This document shows, one piece after another, positions 1-5,181 of a stretch of 5,181 nucleotides of DNA (position 1 is its first letter; every line of letters begins with the position of its first letter). Source of the stretch: Thermodesulfobacterium sp. (lineage in GTDB: Bacteria > Desulfobacterota > Thermodesulfobacteria > Thermodesulfobacteriales > Thermodesulfobacteriaceae); assembly GCA_021163085.1 (NCBI GenBank), contig JAGGXL010000035.1:1-5181 (forward strand). Direction: 5' to 3'. Under the pieces are notes generated by a model. That model was not told the DNA's origin. It saw only the letters and a list, made by a program, of their open reading frames with translations, and did no database searches. The position numbers were made by a program, and so were the translations under genes.

Positions 1-220
1 GAGTTACAAAAAGTTTTTCTACTTTACCTGATATTCTTGCTCCGACCTTAACTTCAGCTCCCACCTGAGGTTTCACAGCCCCTGTTGCAGTTACCTCTAA
101 ATATATGGTGTCTCTTTTTACTTTGGTGGATTTCTTAGGATAAAAATTTTGATTTTTTTTAGTCTTACATCCTCCAAGGAAAAGGAGAAAAAAGACAAGA
201 AAAAAAAGAATATTTTTCAT
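1..220 (-). CDS. Periplasmic adaptor (membrane fusion) lipoprotein of a tripartite efflux pump, MacA/HlyD-like; N-terminal 73 residues only
   Basis: Only the first 73 codons are visible; the gene runs off the window at base 1. It starts at the ATG at 220-218. Residues 2-15 form a Lys-Asn start and a Phe/Leu-rich hydrophobic stretch ending in a lipobox, Leu15-Gly-Gly-Cys18, so the mature protein should be lipidated on Cys18 and anchored to a membrane facing the periplasm. After a short polar Lys-rich linker (19-37), residues 38-72 read as the first beta strands of an adaptor: VTATGAVKPQ, then VGAEVKVGARISGKVEKLFV. The ATG...VGAxVSG pattern resembles MacA and related adaptors. The start codon overlaps the stop of the upstream TolC-like gene (ATGA, 4 bases) and has no clear ribosome binding site of its own, so translation is probably coupled. 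By family, this protein links the outer-membrane channel to an inner-membrane ABC (MacB) or RND transporter, which should be encoded just beyond the window. The family call is fairly secure; MacA versus RND subtype is not. Confidence 0.82.
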   Translation of the reverse strand, partial: MKNILFFLVFFLLFLGGCKTKKNQNFYPKKSTKVKRDTIYLEVTATGAVKPQVGAEVKVGARISGKVEKLFVT

Positions 221-1494
221 TTTTCTATTTCAGGGATTATACCCAAAGACTTTTGAAGTTTATAATAGGCATATATCATGTCATGTTTAGATACGGCAAC
301 CTGAGCCCTTGCTTGAGAGAGTTTTGCCAGAACAGTCGTTACATCCACTATGCTTGCAAGACCATTTTCATACTTTTTCTTAATTATCCTGTAATCCTCT
401 TCTACACTTTTTAACCATGCAAGTGCAGTTTCATAGTTTTCTTTTGCAGTTTGCCATTTTTTATAGTTGCTAAAAATTTCTTGTTTTATATTGAGTTCTG
501 TGGAAATTTTTTCAAAATTCTTTTGCTCTAAAAGAGCTCTTTCTTTTCCAAGCTTAGCAAATCTTGAAAAACCCAAAAATATAGGAAAGGTTATCCTTAT
601 TCCTGCTATAAATTCTTCATCTGGTTTAGGTAAATTTTCGTAGTTATAGTAGCTACTAAAGATATCTACAGATGGATAAAATTCCCCCTTTACACTTTTA
701 ATCTTTTCTTCCTGAGCAAGTATCTCTTTTTCTTTAGCTTTTAATTCCGGCCTTTTTATTAATCCTATCTTAATACAATCTGCTAAATCTTTAACTTTGA
801 ATTTTTTTTCTTCAGCTGGTAAAAATTCAAATTCATCTATTTTAGCGATATCATAATTTATTAAGGTAAAAACATTAGCTTTGGCAATTTCAGCAGTGTA
901 TTTGTGATTTGTTACATTAAATTCAGCTTCCTTAACTTTTGCCTGTGCATCAAGAACATCTGCATAAGGAGAAAGTCCTACTTCATATCTTTTTTGAGCA
1001 AGTTTTAGCAATATCTTTGCATCTTCTAAATCTGCCAAGGCTGCTTCGTAAAGGGCTTTTTGTTTAAAATACTCTAAATAAGCTTGAACTATATTAAGTG
1101 ATATAGTTAAGATAGTGCTTCTGATATTTTCATCCTGAGAAGAAATTAAAAGAAGAGCCTCTTTATAGCTATGCCAGGTTGAAAAACCGGAAAAAATGTT
1201 CCAGTTTAAATAAGGTCCCCATTTTTGATAATCAATAGTTGGAGCATTTTTTCCTTGATCCCATCTCTGAAAACTATACTCTAAATATAAATAAGGAAAA
1301 AACTCTGACTTAACAAGATTTTTTTGATAAAAATACTGCTCTTTTATTTTTGATGTAATATTGATTTGAGGATTGTTTTTAATTCCTATTAAAATTACAT
1401 CCTCTAAGGATAAAGTCTGAACTCCCCAAAGATTTGAAGCCCAGCTAAAACCGAAAACCCAGATAAATAATATAAACCATAAAAACTTTCTCAT
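217..1494 (-). CDS. TolC-family outer-membrane efflux channel protein
   Basis: The 425-residue product is a complete outer-membrane factor. By family it trimerises into a beta-barrel with a long alpha-helical periplasmic tunnel that exports drugs, lipids or proteins. Residues 1-19 form a signal peptide (Arg-Lys start, hydrophobic core, SWA|S cleavage at about 19/20). Two internally related outer-membrane-efflux repeats follow, at about 27-211 and 240-420. The first opens with LSLEDVILIGIKNNPQI (28-44) and contains the helix signature KRYEVGLSPYADVLDAQAKV (168-187). The second has the matching KKYENGLASIVDV (373-385) and ends with YKLQKSLG (411-418), as usual in this family. Between them are strand regions with GIRITFPIFLG (298-308). 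The length is normal. The start at 1494 is supported by an AGAGGA ribosome binding site nine bases upstream and by the signal peptide. The gene has its own promoter and palindromic operator, and its stop overlaps the start of the adaptor gene, marking it as first gene of an efflux operon. The substrate cannot be told from the sequence. Confidence 0.95.
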   Translation of the reverse strand: MRKFLWFILFIWVFGFSWASNLWGVQTLSLEDVILIGIKNNPQINITSKIKEQYFYQKNLVKSEFFPYLYLEYSFQRWDQGKNAPTIDYQKWGPYLNWNIFSGFSTWHSYKEALLLISSQDENIRSTILTISLNIVQAYLEYFKQKALYEAALADLEDAKILLKLAQKRYEVGLSPYADVLDAQAKVKEAEFNVTNHKYTAEIAKANVFTLINYDIAKIDEFEFLPAEEKKFKVKDLADCIKIGLIKRPELKAKEKEILAQEEKIKSVKGEFYPSVDIFSSYYNYENLPKPDEEFIAGIRITFPIFLGFSRFAKLGKERALLEQKNFEKISTELNIKQEIFSNYKKWQTAKENYETALAWLKSVEEDYRIIKKKYENGLASIVDVTTVLAKLSQARAQVAVSKHDMIYAYYKLQKSLGIIPEIEK

Positions 1495-1502
1495 AGAAAC
1501 AT

Positions 1503-1508
1503 TCCTCT
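1503..1508 (-). promoter_or_regulatory. Ribosome binding site of the TolC-like gene, overlapping the operator edge
   Basis: The minus strand reads AGAGGA, a good Shine-Dalgarno match, nine bases before the ATG at 1494. Its first two bases lie in the outer end of the palindrome at 1507-1526. An earlier ATG in the leader (within GAATG) is out of frame and meets TGA after three codons, so the 1494 start is preferred. Confidence 0.7.
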
Positions 1509-1526
1509 ATGTAAGTACTTACTTAG
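1507..1526. promoter_or_regulatory. Probable repressor operator: 20-base palindrome at the start of the efflux operon
   Basis: The minus strand reads CTAAGTAAGTACTTACATAG. The central 12 bases GTAAGTACTTAC (1511-1522) are a perfect inverted repeat with no spacer. Three of the next four flanking pairs also match, giving 18 of 20 symmetric bases. The site touches the -10 element and is centred one or two bases from the expected transcription start, where a bound dimer would block initiation. Spacer-less palindromes built from a repeated TAAG/CTTA unit resemble operators of TetR/AcrR-family repressors, which often control TolC-adaptor-transporter operons. No regulator gene is in the window, so the repressor identity is inference. 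Confidence 0.62.
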
Positions 1527-1552
1527 TTTATTATTTTTAAATTATTTGTCAA
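1525..1552 (-). promoter_or_regulatory. Sigma-70-type promoter of the tolC-like/adaptor operon
   Basis: On the minus strand a perfect TTGACA -35 hexamer (1552-1547) is followed, after an AT-only 16-base spacer, by TAAACT (1530-1525), which matches four of six -10 consensus positions. Transcription should start near 1518, leaving a leader of about 24 bases with a good ribosome binding site. The -35 box begins only seven bases after the stop codon of the upstream permease gene. No hairpin with a T run lies between the two genes, so the operon may also receive read-through from upstream. Confidence 0.7.
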
Positions 1553-1559
1553 GATAGAT

Positions 1560-2951
1560 TTACTTAGGGGGTTTTTGATTTAACAGGCTATGTTTATATC
1601 CATAAAAGCGGTAGATTAAAATTCCAAAAAAGCTCCACACCAAAAATCTAATCCAGGTATCCAAAGGAAGCCCAAGCATTATAAATAACAGAAAAACTAA
1701 ATTTATAGGAAGAAAAACCTTGGAAAACGGGACCCTAAAAGCAGGGTTGTATTCTTTGTATCTTCTAACCATAATTACAGCTATTCCTATTATGAAGTAT
1801 GCAAAAAGAGTTCCTATATTTATCAATTCTGCAAGGATTTTTAAAGGAAGAAAACCTGCAAAAAGAGACAAAAATATTGCACCAAAAATAGAAGCTTTAT
1901 AAGGTGTGAAGTATTTATAATGAACTTCAGAAAAAGATTTGAATATTAATCCATCTCTTGCGAGAGCATAAAGAACCCTTGTAAATCCTATAGCCATAAC
2001 AAGCATAACTGAGGTTATTGTTATTACAGCGCCTAAGGAAATAAAATTAGCCACCCATTTTTCGTTAACTTTATACATAGCATAGGCAAGGGCATCGGGT
2101 TTTCCTTCATACTCCCAGTAAGGAAGCATTCCTACCAAGGTAAAAGAAACTATTATATAGAGAGAGGTTATTATCAGTAAAGATAAGAGTAAACCTCTGG
2201 GAAGGGTTTTTTTGACATCTTTGGTTTCCTCAGCAAGTGTAGCAAGTGCATCAAATCCAAGGTAGGCAAACACTATAAGAGAAGCTCCACTCCATACCCC
2301 TTTCCATCCATAAGGCATAAAGTTTTTAAAATTTTCCCAATTTATATATTTTACTCCTACTATCACAAAAATTGCCAAAATAAGCAATTTCAAAGTAACT
2401 ACGAGATTATTCACCAAAGCACTTTTTTTTATTCCTATGGTTACAAGAAAAAATATTAAAATAACAGCAATGAAGGCAAAAAGATCAATAAAAGTGCCTT
2501 GCTGAAAATTTATAGGACCTGATAAAGCTTTGGGCAATACAAAGTTAAGGTTATGTTTTAAAAAAGCTTTTAAATAGCCTGACCATCCTGTTGCAACAGC
2601 TGCTGTTGCAATACCATATTCAAGTAGAATATTCCAGCCTACTAACCAAGCAAAAAACTCTCCCAAAACAAAGTAAGTGTAGTTGTAAGCACCACCTGCA
2701 AGGGGAAAGGCAGAACAAAGCTCAGCATATACAAGAGCTGTGATCCCAATTCCTATACCAGCTAATATAAAAGAAAGTATAATAGCAGGTCCTGCGTAAG
2801 AAGCTGCTGCTTCTCCTGTGATAACAAAAATACCTGCACCAACAACAGCCCCAATCCCTATGAAAATTATATCCCATAAACGAAGTGCTCTTTTTAATTG
2901 AGATTCTGTTTTTTCGGCAAGACTTAAAGATTTTTTTCTAAATATTTCCAT
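1560..2951 (-). CDS. APC-superfamily amino acid permease (YfnA/cationic amino acid transporter type)
   Basis: The 463-residue inner-membrane protein has about 12 hydrophobic segments: roughly 27-46, 55-76, 98-120, 155-172, 184-200, 221-237, 255-276, 300-323, 353-370, 373-394, 412-428 and 431-449. TM1 carries the glycine-rich substrate loop GIGAVVGAGIFVITG (32-46). TM6 ends in FDALATLAEETKDVKKTLPRG (a family hallmark spanning about 233-253). TM8 leads into ARDGLIF (331-337). By family it imports amino acids by proton-coupled symport or exchange; the layout and the start MEIFRKKSLSL resemble YfnA/GkApcT-type bacterial relatives of the CAT transporters. The exact substrate is not readable. The ATG at 2951 fits homologous N-termini, but no Shine-Dalgarno sequence precedes it. 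A promoter-like TATAAT lies 13 bases upstream, so the message may be nearly leaderless. The neighbouring MarC/SnatA-family gene, 18 bases upstream, may also move amino acids. Confidence 0.94.
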   Translation of the reverse strand: MEIFRKKSLSLAEKTESQLKRALRLWDIIFIGIGAVVGAGIFVITGEAAASYAGPAIILSFILAGIGIGITALVYAELCSAFPLAGGAYNYTYFVLGEFFAWLVGWNILLEYGIATAAVATGWSGYLKAFLKHNLNFVLPKALSGPINFQQGTFIDLFAFIAVILIFFLVTIGIKKSALVNNLVVTLKLLILAIFVIVGVKYINWENFKNFMPYGWKGVWSGASLIVFAYLGFDALATLAEETKDVKKTLPRGLLLSLLIITSLYIIVSFTLVGMLPYWEYEGKPDALAYAMYKVNEKWVANFISLGAVITITSVMLVMAIGFTRVLYALARDGLIFKSFSEVHYKYFTPYKASIFGAIFLSLFAGFLPLKILAELINIGTLFAYFIIGIAVIMVRRYKEYNPAFRVPFSKVFLPINLVFLLFIMLGLPLDTWIRFLVWSFFGILIYRFYGYKHSLLNQKPPK

Positions 2952-2963
2952 ATTGAAATCATA

Positions 2964-2991
2964 ATTATACTAAAAAATTTCTCTGAGTCCA
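2964..2991 (-). promoter_or_regulatory. Possible internal promoter for the amino acid permease gene
   Basis: The minus strand has a perfect TATAAT (2969-2964) just after the stop codon of the MarC-like gene. It is preceded at 16 bases by TGGACT (2991-2986), which matches four of six -35 positions. A start about seven bases downstream would fall near 2957, only about six bases before the permease ATG. Perfect -10 boxes arise by chance in AT-rich DNA, so this is moderate support only. Confidence 0.42.
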
Positions 2992-3584
2992 GTAGTAATA
3001 TATTCAACAGCTATGCTTGCCAGAATTAAACCAAGAATTCTTACAACAGCTTTGGTCCCAAGTTCTCCCAGAAGTTTTGAAATCCTAAAAGATTGTGAAA
3101 AAATCAAAAAAGTTATCAGTAAAACTAAAAAGATTACTATAGATAGCCACAATTTTATATAAATTCCAGAGGTATTACTCAAAATAATAGTAGTTGTTAT
3201 AGCTCCGGGACCAGCTAAATAAGGGATACCAAGAGGGACAATAGAGACATCTTCTCTTTCTTTGATTTTAATAGCTTCCTTTTCGGTAGTTTTTACTTGG
3301 GTGGTTTTTCCAAAGAGCATTTCTATTGCTATAAGAAAAAGAAGTATTCCTCCGGCTATTTTAAAAGAAGAAATAGAAATTTGGAAGAAAGAAAGCAGAT
3401 AGTTTCCTATCCATAAAAAAATTAAAAGAGTTATAAAAGCTGTAAGGGAGGCTCTTAGAGCTATTTTTTTTCGCTCATATTCGGTATAACCTTCTGTGAT
3501 TCCCAAAAAGAAAGGGACACCACCTATAGGATCGATAATTGTAAAAAGAGTTAAAAAACTTTTTATTAAGAAGCCTGTTTCCAT
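2970..3584 (-). CDS. MarC/SnatA-family (UPF0056) integral membrane protein
   Basis: The 204-residue protein is the usual size for the MarC family and shows six hydrophobic segments, near 5-28, 43-65, 72-92, 116-136, 143-163 and 180-199. The inverted-repeat signatures are present: TIIDPIGGVPFF (15-26) in the first half and PLGIPYLAGPGAIT (117-130) in the second, separated by a charged Lys/Glu loop at about 93-112. MarC was named for a supposed role in multiple antibiotic resistance that was later not supported. The archaeal member SnatA transports glycine and other neutral amino acids, so an amino acid transport role is plausible and fits the permease gene next door. The ATG at 3584 lies inside the upstream gene (19-base overlap) and has a clear AAGGA ribosome binding site about nine bases before it, so translation can start independently within the shared message. 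The family call is secure; the substrate is not. Confidence 0.92.
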   Translation of the reverse strand: METGFLIKSFLTLFTIIDPIGGVPFFLGITEGYTEYERKKIALRASLTAFITLLIFLWIGNYLLSFFQISISSFKIAGGILLFLIAIEMLFGKTTQVKTTEKEAIKIKEREDVSIVPLGIPYLAGPGAITTTIILSNTSGIYIKLWLSIVIFLVLLITFLIFSQSFRISKLLGELGTKAVVRILGLILASIAVEYITTGLREIF

Positions 3585-4462
3585 AAGTTTTTTTCCTTAA
3601 TATAAAAATAAAGTCCAGGCAATGCAGAAATTAAAATCAATGAATATCCAAGAAGTCCTAAAGAAATTCCATATTCTAAGGAATAGTGCAAAAAGGATAA
3701 AAAGTAACTTAGGGTTCCTTCTCTCACCCCCAAACCGGAAATACTCAAAGGTAAAGCAGCAAGAAAACTTACTACCGGAATAATTACAAAAAGATAATAG
3801 AACTTAAGATTAAGGTGTAAAGCTTTACTTAGAAATACAAACTGCAAGACAAAAAAAGTTTGTATTACAAAACCCAGCAGTAAAGGTTTTATATTATGAG
3901 GGAAAAGAACAGGTTTTAAATATTCTGGGGGATAATATTTTAAAATTATTATATTTGCTAAAATTCCTCCTAATATTACTCCATAAACTAAATATATAAG
4001 AAAATAGTAGAAATTGTGTGGCAAAAATTTTCCAAAAGTGGGTAAAGACCAGGCTAAAATTAAAAAAATTCCAGAAAGACCAAACATTCTGTCAAAAAAA
4101 ACACTCAAACTTGCTTTTTTCCAGTCTAATCCTGCTTTAGTGAGAAGAAAAGTTCTTAATACATCTCCTCCTATAATACCCGGAAAAGCGGTATTTAGAG
4201 AGAAACCCATCAAGTATGTTTTTAGATAGAATAAATATTTAGTTTTAAAATTCCAGCTTTCACAAATACCTTTCCAGCGTAATGCTATTAAAGCCTGAAA
4301 AGTGTAAAAACTCAGCAAAGCCAAAAGATAGTAAAAAATAGAAACATTTTTGAATATGTTTTTAAGTTTTTCAAAGTCGGTTTTTTTAAAGAGTAGATAA
4401 AAAATGGAAAATGTAATAAAAATTCTCAATAAAAGAAAAAAATAAGATTTAAACTTTTTCAT
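3566..4462 (-). CDS. LPG_synthase_TM / UPF0104 (YbhN-like) membrane protein, probable lipid flippase-type protein
   Basis: The 298-residue product is almost entirely membrane-embedded, with about eight hydrophobic segments (near 7-25, 41-61, 78-96, 118-139, 149-174, 193-213, 222-241 and 265-288). Family marks are LRWKGI (61-66), FPGIIGGDVLRTFLL (93-107), a following SVFFDRMFGL (120-129) and LPLSISGLGVREG (237-249). The domain is the one that forms the N-terminal flippase half of MprF, and it also occurs alone in YbhN, AglD and HpnL-like proteins. Here it is alone: there is no soluble aminoacyl-transferase part, so it should not be called a lysylphosphatidylglycerol synthase. A role in moving or modifying a lipid or lipid-linked sugar is inference from relatives. 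The start ATG lies three bases after the truB stop (TAA-AAA-ATG) with no strong ribosome binding site, pointing to coupled translation. Its 3' end overlaps the MarC-like gene by 19 bases. Confidence 0.9.
   Translation of the reverse strand: MKKFKSYFFLLLRIFITFSIFYLLFKKTDFEKLKNIFKNVSIFYYLLALLSFYTFQALIALRWKGICESWNFKTKYLFYLKTYLMGFSLNTAFPGIIGGDVLRTFLLTKAGLDWKKASLSVFFDRMFGLSGIFLILAWSLPTFGKFLPHNFYYFLIYLVYGVILGGILANIIILKYYPPEYLKPVLFPHNIKPLLLGFVIQTFFVLQFVFLSKALHLNLKFYYLFVIIPVVSFLAALPLSISGLGVREGTLSYFLSFLHYSLEYGISLGLLGYSLILISALPGLYFYIKEKNLWKQAS
3593..3598 (-). promoter_or_regulatory. Ribosome binding site of the MarC-like gene, inside the upstream coding region
   Basis: The minus strand reads AAGGAA about nine bases before the ATG at 3584. 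It lies within the last codons of the LPG_synthase_TM-type gene. It supports the overlapping start over any later in-frame start. Confidence 0.65.
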
Positions 4463-4465
4463 TTT

Positions 4466-5181
4466 TTAGTCTTTAAATACCCTGAAGTATTTAATATAAG
4501 TAGAAGAGGGATTAAGGAGAGGGTTTTCTATAATAGCTACCAGTTTGCCTTTTGTATTGATAATTTTCATCCACTTTTCCTTAGGTGAAACCACGAGTTT
4601 CTGAAATTTTATAAAAGAAAGAAAAGATGAGATATAAATTTGGCGTCCGTCTTTTATTTTCTGTGAAAGATCCTCGCTTACTATAATCTTGGGCAGAAAT
4701 TCAAGAGCTTCCTCTGGAGGAATGATATAAGGCATAATTTGGTCTATACCTTTAGAAACAAGCTCTTTTAAATTTTCCAAAGATATAGCTTTATCTATGG
4801 TGAAGACACTTTTTTTCATTCTTTTCAAACTTGTAAGAACTGCTCCACATCTTAATTTCTCTCCAAGCTCGTGAATTAAAGATCTTACATAGGTTCCTTT
4901 AGAGCAATGAAGATAAAAATGAACTTTTGAATTATCCTTAGCAAGAATTTTAAACTCGGCAATTTTTATCTTTCTGGGCTTTTTGGGAATAAAGATTCCG
5001 TTTCTGGCATATTTATAAAGAGGTCTTCCTTTATACTTGGCAGCAGAAAAAGGGGGGGGAACCTGTTCAATCTCTCCTAAGAAAGAGTTAGCTACTTCCT
5101 GTATTTTATTTATATCTATTTCTGGAACATCTTTTTTAGCTACAATCTCTCCGGTTATGTCATAAGTTTCTGTAGTTATAC
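4466..5181 (-). CDS. truB: tRNA pseudouridine(55) synthase TruB, N-terminus missing (enters from beyond the window)
   Basis: An uninterrupted minus-strand frame runs from the window edge to TAA at 4468-4466, giving 237 visible residues. TruB converts uridine 55 in the T-psi-C arm of tRNAs to pseudouridine in the cytoplasm. Visible signatures, numbered within the fragment, are TETYDITGEIV (3-13), FLGEIEQVPPPFSAAKYKG (33-51), RPLYKYAR (52-59), HCSKGTYVRSLIHELG (91-106) and CGAVLTSLKR (111-120). The Arg in YVR (99) matches the conserved active-site arginine. The last ~75 residues, from LPKIIVS at about 161, form the C-terminal PUA-like domain. The catalytic aspartate lies in the part, probably 70-85 residues, that is off the window. 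The stretch starting at 4828 is not a separate gene: its TTG is an internal leucine codon. truB usually sits with translation genes (rbfA, infB, rpsO), none visible here. It appears to lead the membrane-protein genes that follow three bases later. A run of eight C falls in the VPPP codons. Confidence 0.96.
   Translation of the reverse strand, partial: ITTETYDITGEIVAKKDVPEIDINKIQEVANSFLGEIEQVPPPFSAAKYKGRPLYKYARNGIFIPKKPRKIKIAEFKILAKDNSKVHFYLHCSKGTYVRSLIHELGEKLRCGAVLTSLKRMKKSVFTIDKAISLENLKELVSKGIDQIMPYIIPPEEALEFLPKIIVSEDLSQKIKDGRQIYISSFLSFIKFQKLVVSPKEKWMKIINTKGKLVAIIENPLLNPSSTYIKYFRVFKD

Noticed and set aside
1720..1902. Plus-strand open frame of 60 codons
   Set aside because: It lies wholly inside the antisense of the amino acid permease gene, has no recognisable family features and no convincing start region.
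2952..2969. Terminator between the MarC-like and permease genes
   Set aside because: The 18-base gap is AT-only apart from a few bases and cannot form a stable stem; the T run just before it lies in coding sequence.
4014..4229. Plus-strand open frame of 71 codons
   Set aside because: It is the antisense shadow of the LPG_synthase_TM-type gene; the Lys/Pro-rich translation is what antisense reading of a membrane protein gives.
3566..4462. Annotation as lysylphosphatidylglycerol synthase
   Set aside because: Only the membrane flippase-like domain is present; the catalytic aminoacyl transferase domain is absent and the following frame encodes a MarC-like protein.
4466..4828. A separate 120-residue gene starting at TTG 4828
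   Set aside because: The same frame continues open to the window edge and encodes TruB motifs upstream, so the TTG is an internal leucine codon of truB.
1..5181. CRISPR repeats, insertion sequence ends, tRNA or rRNA genes, or a cryptic defence system
   Set aside because: No spaced direct repeats, transposase motifs or structured RNA signatures were seen; almost every base is within ordinary housekeeping or transporter genes.

Overview
The window is AT-rich (about one third G+C by eye) and densely packed. Every supported gene lies on the minus strand, so transcription runs from high to low coordinates. A signal peptide plus TolC-type outer-membrane channel and a lipoprotein periplasmic adaptor show a diderm (Gram-negative) bacterium. 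The Lys/Glu/Ile/Phe-rich proteins, short intergenic gaps and low G+C would fit an AT-rich thermophile such as a Thermodesulfobacterium or Aquificota relative. That placement is only an impression and was not tested.

In order of transcription, the window opens with the C-terminal three quarters of truB (tRNA pseudouridine-55 synthase; it enters from beyond base 5181). Three bases after its stop comes an eight-or-so-pass membrane protein of the LPG_synthase_TM/UPF0104 family. That gene overlaps by 19 bases a MarC/SnatA-family membrane protein. Eighteen bases later comes a full-length APC-superfamily amino acid permease. The spacing suggests one transcription unit, with a possible extra promoter just before the permease that would give an almost leaderless message.

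The only non-coding gap of any size (1495-1559) holds a well-formed promoter for a second unit. It has a TTGACA -35, a 16-base spacer, a TAAACT -10, and an 18/20-matching palindrome over the expected transcription start that looks like a repressor operator. This unit encodes a TolC-family outer-membrane factor followed, with a 4-base ATGA overlap, by a MacA/HlyD-type lipoprotein adaptor that runs off the window at base 1. An inner-membrane transporter (MacB-like ABC or RND) is expected beyond the window.

Taken together, the region is a tRNA-modification gene leading a set of membrane transporters (lipid flippase-like, two probable amino acid transporters), then a repressible tripartite efflux operon. 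I found no mobile element, CRISPR array, RNA gene or convincing terminator. I see no clearly new system. The best leads are the palindromic operator and the near-leaderless permease promoter.
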